Shown here piece by piece: positions 24,865 through 38,200 of a stretch of DNA of 64,000 bases. A program made the position numbers and the translations under genes. Source of the stretch: Monosporascus cannonballus (taxonomy: Eukaryota > Ascomycota > Sordariomycetes > Xylariales); NCBI GenBank assembly GCA_004154925.1, contig QJNS01000055.1, positions 124,001 through 188,000 on the forward strand, written 5' to 3'. Below the pieces are notes generated by a model. That model was not told the origin of the DNA and searched no databases. It was given only the letters and a program-made list of their open reading frames with translations. The stretch's first letter is position 1, and each line of letters opens with the position of its first letter.

Positions 24865-25335
24865 TTGTGATTTTACTTCGCTAATTCATTGCCGGTTAAA
24901 ACTAAATAAACAGATTAATATAAACTAAAACAACAAAAATTAAAAACGAGCTAAGAAAAAAAAATAAGCAGATTAAAAGAATTTTTGTTTTAAACAAGTG
25001 AGAAACTAATAGTAAAAAAGTGATAAAAATCATATTTTTGTTAAAAAAGAAAGTTGGAAAAAATATGTTATCAATCTATCGTTTGACACTGAAGCCGGTA
25101 ACCGCGTTACGTTTTCCTTCCGTCGGGATTCTTATCCCATCTTGGACCAACTGTCTCCCAACCTGCATGAACTGTTGGTTCATAACATATGTATCCGCAG
25201 TAAGATAGTAACTTGAGCAACGGCCCGACTAACAACATCGGAGTCTTACCGAATAAGCAAAGCCTGATGTCTGCTGCGACCTTAATTGGGGCCATCTGTA
25301 AGGGATGAAAATGGCCGCATATCGGCCAACATAAT
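24865..25335. other. Transition from AT-rich to GC-balanced DNA, no supported gene
   Basis: The first 200 bases are A-rich. From about 25080 the DNA looks like normal gene-space, and short open frames exist on both strands (25020-25208 plus, 25107-25373 minus) without recognisable similarity. Confidence 0.45.
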
Positions 25336-25990
25336 TTATGCATCAATACAGGATTGAAGTGGGACGTGAGCACATGTTACTTCTTGGCACGCATGTACCG
25401 CAAGAACTGCAGACGCCCCTTTCTTCGAATTGCTCGACTGTAAATGGTATCTCACTACTCGTTTTAAGGATCGATGGTTCTTCAAATAACATAGACCGCC
25501 CTGGTCAAATGTGTTCCTCGGGGGAAACACATGGCCCCCATCATGAATGACAGTGAGGCGGACAGCCGGCTCATAGATCCGGCTGAGCTCCTCCCTCCCC
25601 CCACCTGTTGGTTCAAGCTGGTCTTTGGCGCCCCAAATATGCACAGTCGGGATCCAGATCTCGTCGACTTCGGGACGCAGACCCAGAAATTTCATTGCAT
25701 CCCGATTCTTCGCGCCGCAGAAGAATATCGGAAGGGTATTTGACTCGACCCTGGTCGCTGCGGGAATGACACTGGTGCCGCAAGCTGGACAAGCCAGGCA
25801 TGGAAGTGAAAACCATTCGCGAGAGGTCTTATGCAAGCTTGGTTTGAGCATGCTATACCAGAGTCGGCAGTGGTTAAACCACGTGAGCCGATAGGGGACG
25901 AACGTATTCGTAAGAGGCATTGGTAGCAAAAATGCGGCAACAGGTGCGGCGCTGCAGAGATGCAGGCGATCATCCTGCCATCCTATGACA
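25336..25990 (-). pseudogene. C-terminal part of an FSH-type serine hydrolase, 5' end lost
   Basis: The frame 25336-25929 (197 codons) extends upstream to about 25990. It ends with the family hallmark: IPTVHIWGAKDQLEP (Asp of the triad region in GAKD), then EPAVRLTVIHDGGHVFPP, in which the triad His lies within HDGGH. FSH1-type alpha/beta hydrolases are about 220-280 aa and often act as thioesterase-like enzymes in fungal metabolite clusters. The N-terminal strand and the GxSxG nucleophile motif should precede. Here the nearest counterpart reads LCSAAPVAAFLL, with both glycines missing, and nothing before it resembles the oxyanion-hole LHG motif. It lies isolated between retroelements; most likely a relic. 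Confidence 0.7.
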
Positions 25991-26519
25991 AGTGTTTTGG
26001 GCCCTTTCTATTACTTTTTGAAGGAACTGGTGTTACTTTTTTGAGAATCAAATCATTAACTTAATCCGTGTTCGTCGCTTTAAAATGCTCGATGACTCGT
26101 GCGTGGAATTTGATATCTCCCTGGCACCGAATTGTTTGACAACGTAACGAACAATGGCTCCCTTGGAGTGATTTATTACTACATCCATTACCCCGGGTGT
26201 TAGTATGAATGCAAGTAGGGACGAGGATTCGCATATGTAAATAATGCTATTTCCATTGTAGGTGGGTTTAAGGAAGGTGCATTAAGTGATTAAACTTGCT
26301 ATATCATTTGCCTTGCTAAAATCAGGCAGTATTTTGGAAGTTGTGGCTGCGTCTACGGCGCAGCTGTGGCTAGGGCTTTGTACCATAGGTACCGACCCAT
26401 AAAAAGGTTCTATAAAAATACCAAACCTCCAAAATAGGGCCTAATAGAAAATTATGATTTTTTGAACTAGTTTTGTACGCTTCTATATAAATTTTCAATT
26501 TTTTTAAAAAAAAACTTTT
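25991..26519. other. No gene seen
   Basis: Moderate-GC DNA to about 26400, then AT-rich. Stops in all frames. May contain the ruined 5' part of the FSH hydrolase gene, but I could not recognise it. Confidence 0.5.
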
Positions 26520-29134
26520 ATATCTAACGGCTTAGGAGTTTAATTAACTATTAAACCTTAGTTGTTTTAATAGAAATGTCGTGAAAATTTAATTAATAAA
26601 ATAATATTATTACGTTTCGTAATATTACAAATAACTTAAATTATAAAGTTATATTATAAGCTAAGATTATTTAATTATCGGTTTTACAAATGTATATATT
26701 TATAATAATTTATTATCTTATATTAGATAAAGTAATAGTATATTAAATAATTTCATATATTTATTTTTTAAATTATTTTATTATAACAGTTTTTCACATC
26801 GTAACTTGTTAATTCGTAATGGAATACGTTCTTTTAAAGCTTTATCTTTAAAATGTTTTTCTTAATAAATTTGTATTTAATTATGTTTAATTATATTTCA
26901 AATATTACGCGAATTGAGTTAAATAAGAACATATTTTAATTAACTAAATTATAAGAATTGTTTAAAAAAATTATATTATATTTTTGTGATTTGTTTCTAA
27001 ACACTTTACTTTTTAAATAATGAGAAATATATTACGTTATAAATATATAGACGCTGCAATTAATTCTATAATATATCAAATATCTGAATTGTTATAATCG
27101 ACTATTTTATTCTAAAGATATTTTATTAAAAAGATAAATTCTTAAAAATATTTTATTTTATTTTTTATCTCATTATTGTATATTTGTCTTTAACGTTAAT
27201 AATATTAAATATAAAATATTAAATTTAATTCTTTCGGATTTTAATTTTTAAATACATTTAACGATATTAAATACTGTAAAATCGAACTCCCAAAAATGGT
27301 TAAAACTTATAGAAATATAAGAGTTATTAATTAAAACTCTATGAATTTATAATCGTTCTTTTTACAAAATATTGGTTAAAATATAAAACTTAATTTCAAT
27401 GTTATTAATATTTATAAAATATTTAGGAAACTTTAAATACTTTGAAAATTTAGATTTTCTTATTTCGTATATGATTTTATTTTTTAGTTCTATATTATTT
27501 TCTGTTGTATAAATCTTGATAAAGTTTACAATGCATTTAAAATAAGATATTAAAAATTAAACCAAATTTAGCTTTTAATAAAGGTTTTAATGAATCATCG
27601 CTATAAAATATTTTCAAATTCTTTTAAATATACGAATATATTAAAAATTAAAATCTTTATTGAAGTACTTAACTTTAACAATTTTTATAAAAACATGAAT
27701 TCTTTTTCAAAATTGATTTTTAGTATTATCAAATTATAACATTTATTTATTTAATTACAGATCTATTTTAAATCTGGTTTTATTATTTTATATATCTATT
27801 TATATTATTTTGATAAAAGTATTATTTCAATCTTGGTTAATATATTGTAAACATTTTTATAAATATTAAATATTAATGCAAAATTAAAGAGTTAGTAAAA
27901 TTATTTTAATAGTTTCAATATTATTAATATTAATGATTCAATATATAATAAATGGCTTTTATAATTTTTTATTCTATAATATTAAATTTATGAAAATCTG
28001 AAATTAATATAATTTGCAATCGAAAACGGTTTTCTAAATAACTTTGTATATGTTAAAAATGTATTTCGAAAACATATATTGTATATTTTATATTTATATT
28101 TGTGTTATAAGACAAACTATAAATATCTTTAATAAAATTTTAATTAATTTAGAAAACTTTCGTATAATATATTTATATCATTAAATCTTTAAAAAAAGAT
28201 CTTTCAATGAAAAATTTATAGTAGTCGAATTTTATAATTTTTTTGAAAAATAAATAACTATTATAATTTTCAGAAATTTTTATGTTATTTTATTTTAGCT
28301 TTCCTATGAACAATATATTATCGTCGTGGTTTTTATCATATAACTTTTTTTTTTACAAATAATAAATATTTTAAAGCTATTTTAACATTTTGTAAGTTTT
28401 CAAAAATTTATATGCTTAATATATATATATATATATGTATAACGCTTTAAATATATTTAAACTATGATTATAAGTTATATAAGATAATGCGTATTATAAT
28501 AATTATTTATAAATATACTTTCTTATAAAATAATGTTAATAATTCCTCCACCTATTTTGATGTAATTTTCTTTCGAAATCTAATCGCTTATTTATTGTAG
28601 TACATAATTTTTAAATCTTTTTATAAGTTTAAAAATATGTCAATGTATTTCTTTAATATATAATAATTATTATTTTGTTTATATCTTAATCGTAAGTTTT
28701 AAAAAAATAGAATATTAATAATTTACTTTTCTTTTAATATTATCCTTTTTTAAAATAATTGTAAGTTTTTTGTACAAGAAGTATCTTAATAATAATAATA
28801 CATTTTTATTTCTTTTTACGATTTATTAAAGTCTTTCAATAAAATTAATTTAAAATGATATTATTAATAGCATTATATATACTATTTAGAAATAGTTATC
28901 GAATTTATAAAATATATATCTTTTTTATTATGATTAATATTCTTATTTTAAAATGATTATATACTTATAATTATTCATCATTAAAATAACGATTTTAAAA
29001 ATTAATAATAATTTAATATTTCTCAAAATAAAATTAGCCTATAAATATATAAATCTTAAATTCTTATTTTATTCGAAAACAAAAAGGTATTATAAAATTA
29101 ATATATCATTAATTACTTAGGAAAAGCTTTATTT
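26520..29134 (-). mobile_element. LTR and truncated, RIP-degraded body of a further LTR element (H)
   Basis: An LTR begins near 26520 with CTAACGGCTTAGGAGTTTAA, then AACTATTAAACCTTAGTTG, matching the start of LTRs of D and B in orientation. About 2.3 kb of AT-rich DNA follows, up to the first LTR of the B array. No second LTR found, so the element is truncated or overwritten. No frames survive. Confidence 0.55.
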
Positions 29135-29471
29135 TGTAACGACTAGAGGGTTTAACCAACTATTAAACCTTAGTCGTACGAGTTTATATTGGTAGAAGTA
29201 TTGTAGAAATCTGAGCAATAAATACAGTAATCGTATTACGTCTTGTAATTGCAAAGGTACTTTAGATAACGAGATTATATTACAAACTGAAGCTATTTAG
29301 ATTATGAAAATAATAAGCGTATATATACATATTAGTTCTCAGTATTACTGCTTATTTTTACTTAATCGTATTTAGTAAATTTTTGCTAAATACCTATTAC
29401 GTAATCTAAGGAGTGGTTAGGATTATCCTCGTTAACCGTTTTCTAAGGCCGGAACCTCTTAGGTTGTAATA
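29135..29471 (-). repeat. B-type LTR, left (337 bp)
   Basis: Starts TGTAACGACTAGAGGG and ends GGTTGTAATA. About 50 bp shorter than the other two: the segment between two copies of a TTTAG(T/C)A-type motif near 29378 is missing compared with 41220-41280. Confidence 0.8.
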
Positions 29472-29730
29472 TAATTTCCCTTTTCCCCAAATTTTGCTTT
29501 TAAAATTTTATTTTTCTTAATAAATATTACCGGTTTATTACGATATCGGGTCGTATTGCCAAAAGTCATTATCAGGTTTCTTTTATTATTCGTCGGCAAA
29601 ACTTACTTGATATTTTTAACGATTTTAATTTTGAAATTATGCCGCATTCTTTATATTTTTCTAAGAGTTGGATATGCGAAATAATGAAAAACCTTGTAAA
29701 ATGTAAAACTTGTATTAAACGTAAATATCC

Positions 29731-29920
29731 TGTTACAGGCTAAAGCCTATAGGGCAGCTCGGACTTACGGAGCGAGCTTCTTAGCCCGAGCTTACCCATA
29801 TATATACAAAGAGCAGCCACCTCGTTAGTAGCTAGCTGTTTCTCCCCTTCCCTCCTTACCTTAAATATAAACCTTTATTGGGCCGTACCTCCGTTTAACT
29901 TACGTATTATGCCCGTCACA
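29731..29920 (+). repeat. 5' LTR of element C
   Basis: TGTTACAGGC…CCCGTCACA, 190 bp. Contains a TATATATAC box near 29802 and the motif GGGCAGCTCGGACTTACGG. Confidence 0.92.
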
Positions 29921-30999
29921 TATATTCAAATTTATAACTTATTACAGTTTTCAGGAAGTTAAGTAAAAACGAAATATTTCTTAAAAATACCTTAATTACG
30001 GATTATAAGGCAAAAATAATTTCATAATAAGGTTATTATAAAGCAATATAACCAACAAAATTATTAGCGAATTTAAGGCATTAATCTTATTTGGAATTAT
30101 TAAGAAAAATTTATAATATTAGTTATTCGTAAATATATTTCAAAAACTTAATATATAATAAGAAAAATTTATTAAATTAATCCTTAATTACGACGAAACG
30201 ATAAATAACTTATTTAATTAAATAATAAAAATAAAAAAAAATACTTTTTTACGAAAACAAAAAAAGACCTTTATAAAATAAGACCCGTTTCGTCAAAAAC
30301 TTACAATAAGCCCGCTATTTAATAACGCGTATACAAAAATAAATCGTAAACCTATAAAATAACCTTTATAAAACGGGAAATAAAAATTGTTCCGTTCGTT
30401 TTTCGCCATATTCCGTACAAAAATAAAAGAAAACTGGTTTATTTCCGTTTTTTTAATAATATTTTGCTTAAATATTATAATATTTATATTTATTAAAAAT
30501 AATTACAATTTAATTATTAATTCGAAATAAAGAAATTACGAAAAAATTTCGACGTGGATAATTTCTTTTTTTATATAAAAAATAATTCAAAAATAAATAA
30601 ATAATATAATCTATGAAAAAATAATTATAACGTATAAAACAAAATAATAATTAATAGTTTTAAAATTACGTATGAAATTTTAAATTTAAATTAGCCGAAT
30701 ATAAAAGTTTGATATAATTTTTAATAATTAAAATAATTTTTTAAAACATTAATATTAATATATAATATATAACGTATTAATTATAAAAAATATATTTTAT
30801 AATAATTATAACCATTAAATACGTAAAATAAAAAAAATAATTAATTATTTAAAAATTTTTTTAATTATTGTATAAGCAAAAAAATAATGACGTCATATTT
30901 TAATATAAAAAATATAACGGTTAATTAATAATAATATATTAATTAAATTAATAAATAGGTTTAAATAATAAATATTTAAGAAAATATGCTTATAATAAA

Positions 31000-33900
31000 T
31001 ATTATGTCATTAATTATATTAATTTCTAAATTTATAAATTAATAATAAAGGAATCGAAAAAACCGATTTCAAGGTAACTTAAAGTAAGGCTTGGATAATT
31101 GGCCCCATATAAAATAATTTTCCGATACCGAAATAAAAGTTCGGAAACGGAAAAAAATAATATTTCCGTTATACCGTTATAAATTATTTAAATTAAAAAT
31201 ATTTTAAATATATATCCGTAAAACGGCTTTATCTAATTAGGACGGAAATTACGTTAACGAATATACGGAATATTATTAATAAAAATAACGATGTAAATAA
31301 CGAAAATTTAAAAAAGTAACTGTTATTAAAAATTGCTAACAAAAAAAGGACCTAATAAAGGAAAAATATAAACAATTAATAATAAATTAAATAATATATT
31401 TTTATATTAAACGTTTTAATTAATAATATTATATATGTAAATATCCTAATTAATAATTAATCCGCCGTTTGAAATTATAATATATATTTATTATATCCCG
31501 TTAATTAAAATTAATAAAAAATAACGAACTTATAATAACCGCAATCCGAAAAATTATTTACATTAATATAAATTTAAACGGCCGCCTAAAATAAATCTGG
31601 AAGTACGTAATTAAAGATTTATTTTATCCTTTTATTTTAGGAAAACCTTAAATAACATATAATAATATTATATATAAGGCAAAATAACGGCTTATTTATT
31701 TTACGGATAACATTATTACGCTTATGTTATGCGAAAAAAAATTCGATAAAAAACTTAAGGACAGCCTAAAAGAGCGGTTACAGAAATATAAAAAAGCCCG
31801 CTTAATAATAGTTATAACTTTTACGACAATAACGTAATAAAGCCGCTATAGGAAAAACGAGATATAATTATTTGCAATTTTTATAAAAAATATTAATAAG
31901 GCCTTAAAAATAAAGCCGTAATAAATTTCTAAGAATATAACGGAACGTTTTTTTAAAAAAAATACAAAAATTTCGAAATCATTTTATAAATAATAAAGGC
32001 TTATTATTATTATTTTATCATAATAATAATAATATAACGATAAACTTAAAAATAAATATTTTGGGTTAAGAAAAAATAATCCCATAAGGATTTTTATATG
32101 GGATATTAAGGGAAAAATTATTAGTTTTATATAAAATATTTATAAATTTATTTGACAAAAATTAAATTCGTATTAATAACTTTTTTATAAGTATTTTGGT
32201 ATTATTCGTAAAGAAATATAACGGAAGTTTATAATTTTATGTAAATTTTAAAAAATTAAATAAGATTATAAAACGAAACTGTTTTTTTATTAATAAAAAA
32301 ACGTTACGAACCTTATTATAGGCCCGGTAGTTTACGAAATTCGACATTTAAATAACCTTTTATTAGGTATGTATCCGTTAGGAAAACGAATAGAAAATTA
32401 TGTTCCGTATACGTTTCGGGCTTTTCGAATAGCTAATATAGTTATTTGGCTTTAACGGTATACCGGCTACCTTTTAACGTTATCTTAATATTTTTTGTTC
32501 CGCGTATATGGACGATATATTACTTTATTCGTCCGGTTTTCGAATTAATTATATGGTTAAAGTTAAACTGGTATTTTGCCGTTTAACAAAAACAGAATTA
32601 AAGCTGGACCCGGATAAATGTAAATTCGCAATCCAGGAAACAAAATATTTAAAATTTATTATCGAAATGAAAATAAGCTTAAAAAATAATTTTAAAAAAG
32701 TAACCGTTATTTAGGAATAAAAGGCCCTTATTAATATAAAAAAGGTTAAAAACTTTATCGGGTTTGATAATTTTTATCGGACCTTTATAGAAAGTTTTAA
32801 CGGAATAACGGTTTCCTTTTTACGACTAATTAAGAAAAAGACCTTTTTCCGTTAGAAAAACGAAAAATAATAAGTTTTCGATTAACTTAAAATGTTTTTT
32901 TATTATAGCACTTATTTTTACATATTGGGATCTTAAAAAGGAAACGGTAATAAAAGTAAATTATTTCGGTTAGGTAACTGAAAAATACTTATTTTAATTC
33001 GATTTATTAAGGCGTTTGTAATTAATTACGTATTTTTTAAAAGAATTATCGTTAATTAAATATGATTACAAAATATACGATAAAAAGCTATTAATTATTG
33101 TTAAAATATTAACGGAATAAAAAGGGGAATTTTAAAAGTTAATTAAGCCTTTTATAATCTTAATAAATTACGTAAACCTTTAATACTGTATAAATATTTG
33201 CAAATTTATTAAAAAATAAATTCGATAAGCCGGCTTTTTATCCGCTTTTAATTTCGTATTTAAATATCACCCTAGCAAATTAACAAATTAATTCGATATT
33301 ATGTTTCGTAAGTTATAAAATATATTTGGTAATAAAAAAATATTAAGTTTAAAAAGCGGATAACCTAATTAATTATGGAAAAATAATTATTTACTAAATT
33401 AACGTAAATTTAAAAGGTTCTAATAATTATAATTTACTTAAATAAAAATAATAATAAATAACCGGTTATATTTTTTAATCACGAATTATTTTTCTAAAAA
33501 ATCCTTTAAAAAATATAAGATTTAAAAATTATTAAAGATAAAACCTTAAATATGGTATATGCTGCCGTAGCTTAAAAATTATGTAATTTCTTTTAAATTA
33601 TAAATATAATAAAGGTTTTTATAACGGAATACTTTTTCGACCTTAAAAGTTTTTTATAATTCAGCAAATATATTTAGGTTTTTACTTAAAAATTATTTCG
33701 GACATTATGGATTTAACGGATATATTACTTTTATATTATTAGTTACCCTAGAAAAAACGTTACGTTAATAATATTAATTCTTAATTATTATTAGCCGGGA
33801 TAAATTTAGGATATATGCCGTTTTGGCCATAATTATAACTTATATAATAAGTCGTACGTATAAAGGGAAACAAAAAAAAAGTTATTACGGCCTTTATTTA

Positions 33901-34500
33901 TTTTAAATTAATTTTATTTAGATTTTTGGGTAAATTATGTGGTCGACTTACCGGCAAGGCAAAAAAAAGGATTTCCGTTTTTTTATGGTACTTTATAATT
34001 ATTTAACGAAAACGGTTATTTTAAAACCGATATTTAATATGGACGTATAACCGTACGTTTAACGCTTTATTACTTATTATTAAAAATATTACGGTTTTTC
34101 TAAAAATTTAATATTTAATTAAAAAAATAATGAAATAAATAAATTCTGAATTTATTTACGTAACCTAATAAATATATAACAATAACTTAATATATTTTTT
34201 TATTCCCAAATAAACTGAATTACGGAAAAAATTAATTAAAAGGTTTTCGCAAATTTCTGTTATTTTAAAAATTATATATTATATATTTAAGTCGAATATT
34301 TACCAATAATATAACTAGCCCTTATTAATAAAACTTTTTCGTTAAAGGTAAATTCTTTTTTAATTTATAAATATAATATAAAACTTATTAATAAGGTATT
34401 AACAATCTCCTAATTAATTCTCGAAATAAAAATAATTATTAATTTTATTAAAAAGGTATAAAAAATACAAAATTCGCATAAATTATTATAACGTCGATTT
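31000..34500 (+). pseudogene. Degraded pol of element C (reverse transcriptase visible)
   Basis: The reverse transcriptase catalytic box YMDDILLYS falls at about 32505-32531, followed by LTKTELKLDPDKCKFAIQET and KYLKFII (frame 32508-32714). Downstream, VKNFIGFDNFYRTFIESF and a degraded RNase H segment follow. This order is Ty3/gypsy. Gag and protease before 31000 and integrase after 33400 are too mutated for me to delimit. Many stops. Confidence 0.75.
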
Positions 34501-35053
34501 AAACCCGGATAAAATAATTAATTAATATTTTTAAAAAATAAATATTATATTTCGAAATAAAAAACTTAATATAATTAAATTTAAAAAGTATAATTATTTT
34601 ATAATTATTTAAAATATTATTTTTAATATAGGTTAAATATAAAGTTATAATAATTATGTTATAGAATGTTATAAAATTAAACGTATTATTAAAAATATAC
34701 CCAAAATTTAATATAAATTTTTAAATAATAATTAATTATGATCGATATTATTAAATCAAAAGGAAAAAAAATATATAATAAAATATGTATTAAGGACCGA
34801 AAATAAGTACGTAAACCGCGGTTACGCAAAAAAATTATTTATAAAATAAGTATTTTATACCGAACCAATATAAAAATTATATAATAATTTTGAAATATAA
34901 TTACCCTTAATAATTTCAAAAAATTATTTAAAAACGGAAACGGGGTTGGTAAAAACGTAAGGACATAAATAAAGATAAAAAAAAAAGGTATAAACAAAGC
35001 CGCCGCCGCCTCACCGCAGCCTTATTATTCCCTAAAAGCAAAAAAAGGGGTAA

Positions 35054-35243
35054 TATTACAGGCTAAAGCTTATAGGGCAGTTCGGGCTTACGGAACAAGC
35101 TCTTTAGCCCGAGCTTACCCATATGTATATAAGGAGCAGCCACCTCGCTGGTAGCTAGCTATTTCTCCCTTTCCTTCCTTACCTTGAATATAAACCTTTG
35201 TTGGGCCGTGCCTCCGTTCAACCTACGCATTGTGCCCGTCACA
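35054..35243 (+). repeat. 3' LTR of element C
   Basis: TATTACAGGC…CCCGTCACA, 190 bp, same length as the left copy. The initial TG is mutated to TA. Confidence 0.92.
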
Positions 35244-38200
35244 TATCCTTACGATATAACCGGTATTTCATTTTCCTTTTTAGAAAATATTTGTACCGAA
35301 AATTAACGCTTAAAGCTAAAAGAAGTTTTAGTAAAAGAACTTTTTTTGGAATTACAAAAATATTATTAATAAAAAATAAATAAGACCATTACGCGTTTAA
35401 TTTATTTTTGGAAACAAAAAGCTTTTTTTTACTTAAAAAAAGATAAAAAGGGTATAACGGGAATTAAAATCGCTTAAAAAGCTGGGAAAGCAAAAACATT
35501 AGGAACAGGTTATCGCCAAAGCTTTTATGGCCGTATTAATTTTTCTTATTAGTTTCGTAAATTGATTTAATATCGGTAATACTAATTAATTCGTTAAAAA
35601 TATTAATTAGAACGTAATTATTTTTAGAAATTCCGTCGTTATTAGTAAAAGTTTTTTAATAGGTGTTAGACGTTAATAAGGTTTTTAACGAGTTCTTAGA
35701 TATTTTCGAAATTCGGGTAATTTTCCTACTTAATTAGGTATTGAGTAAATCCGTTTTGTTTTCGTATATCGAAAACTTTTTTTTACTTTATATATCCGTT
35801 TGTCTTCTATTTTTATATCGCCCTATATCGTATAAACTTTAATTATATCTGCTATTAATTTGAATTAAAAACGGAAAGAATTAAATAAATTTTAATTTTT
35901 GGTAAATACTTTAATTAATAAATATTTTTTGAAATTTTCTTAATAATCTTATATGAACCAATACATTTGAAATCGCATTTTTTGTTAAAGTATTTTATTT
36001 AAATATTTTTTGTAATTAGGAAAACCGCTTCCCTCTTTTCAAAAATTAATCTTTTTATCCTTTTCTGGTTATAAAATTTGCTTATTTAATTTCGTACGGA
36101 TTTTAATTTTAATTTTATTATTTGTTACAATCATTATAATCTTTCTAATATAAAAATTGTTTTAATATTAATTGGAGTATTATGATGTATTTTTTATAAA
36201 TTTCTAGAATAAAACGAAAATTTGCATTCGTTAATATTATTTTAATATTTTCGTAATAATTAATATTATAATTGATTTATACGATTAACAATATTTTACC
36301 TTGTTCGTTTTATTCGTAATTAATATAATATCATAAATAAATTTCCAAAACTTTATTTATTTTATTTATTTATTTATGGTTTAAATACGTTAAATAATTT
36401 ATAATTTAAACCGATTTATGTTATTAGGCCTTATTAAAATTTAGATATAAATATTGATCTTTTATTTAAAATAACGTTTATTAATAATCCGTATATATTA
36501 AAGATATATTTAAAAAAATATATTATTTGTTCAACATTTGTATTTTTATAATATGATAAGATATAAAAACATTTCGAAAATCTGTCGACGATTACGAAAA
36601 TACTATCGTAATATATTGTCGTAACTTGAATTTTTGATATAAAAATTTTGATAATAAAGTCGAATATAACTAAATACTATAATCGTTTTATAATTAGTAA
36701 TAGCTATAACTTTCCGTATATCGTATATTATCGAGCTTTTCTTTGGCGTAAATATCATATTACCAAATAACTTTTTATACCGTTAATTTTATTTTAAGAA
36801 AAGAATATGTACGTTAAAACTATTTTAAGGTTTTGTAAATCCCTGGATATCCGTATAACTAATATTTATATGTATTTCGTACTAAACCTTTTTAATATTT
36901 CTTTAAAATATGTATTTTATTTGTTTTTCGATTTTTTAGAAATCGTTATTATACTATTGGATTTTTTGATATATATTAAAAAGTACTGCTCGATTTATCG
37001 GAATTCCTCGCAGATGTAAATATTTTTTCGTAAAAATATCGAAAATTATATAATTAATTTTAATTAATTTCTTTTTAAAATTTGGTCGCTTACTTAACGT
37101 ATTTACTTTGTTATTTTTTAAATTCTTCCTATAAATAATAACAAAGTCGAAATTCGCCAATTCTTTCGCATAATAAAATTATTGTCTTATTTATTTCTTA
37201 ATTGTAATAAATCGGGTAAAAAGTTAATAATCCGTATAAACCTTAACCTAATGCAAATTTCTTTTTAAGAAATACCTAAAATTTCGGAATACCATAATAA
37301 TGGCCATAAATTCCTTGTTTAAAATGCCGAAATTAAGTTTCGTTTTTTTTAAACCTATTCTAAAAAAAATTATAAGATATAATTTGCCTTAATTATTTCA
37401 TTATTTAATTATTATATTTAACCCATAATTCGAAATATTGGTTTTTAATTTAATAAGGCGGTTTGGACTGTTTGTAATTATTATTAATTCGTTAATAATC
37501 GTATTGTTAATATATTAAAATGTATTTTGAGTTTGGAAATTTATTTAAATTCTTTTTTTTGCGTAAAATTCGTTAAAAATATAATTATTCTACTAAGATT
37601 TTAAATAAAACTTCGGTAATAATTAACGAATTCGAAAAATGCTTATACCTTTTTAATTATTGTTAACGTTTTTTATTTAATAATAGCAGCGATTTTTTAA
37701 CATTGATTTTAATATATTCTAAAATAATAATATATCTTAAATATTTGATTTCTTATTTATAAAACCGACTTTTCTTGAGTTAATTAATAACCTTACGGCT
37801 TATACAATTTAAAAAATATTATAAAAATATTTAATATATGCTTTTTTCGTTTTTTAAAAAAAATAAAAATGTCGTTAAGATAACAAATAACGAAAATATC
37901 GAGATATTTTAGTAAGACGTAATTTATTATCCGTTAAAAAGTTACTGGTAGGTTCGTAAATCCTATTGGTATAACTAAATATTTAAATAGTTGGGATTTC
38001 GTTTTAGAAATTATTTTTTATTCGTATATTTTTAATTTTAATAAAATTATACTTATTTTTGTAATCGAATATTAAAAATTATTAAGTTTTGCAAAATCGG
38101 CTTTTTATCTTTATAATTAAAGATAATAATATTTAATTTTTAATAATTATATTATTTAATTATTAATAATTAATTATAAGTTATAATTTCGCGTTTTTTT

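Larger units (their letters stand above)
29731..35243 (+). mobile_element. Ty3/gypsy LTR retrotransposon C, nested in B copy 1
   Basis: Two 190-bp LTRs (29731-29920 and 35054-35243) and an exact 5-bp target duplication TATCC (29726-29730 and 35244-35248). Total 5513 bp. A purine tract AAAAAAGGGG (35041-35050) just before the right LTR is the polypurine tract. RT remains lie at about 32300-32950. LTRs are much less mutated than the interior and differ from each other mainly by C/T and G/A changes. Unrelated in LTR sequence to A, B, D and E. It entered B copy 1 after that copy was in place. Confidence 0.92.
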
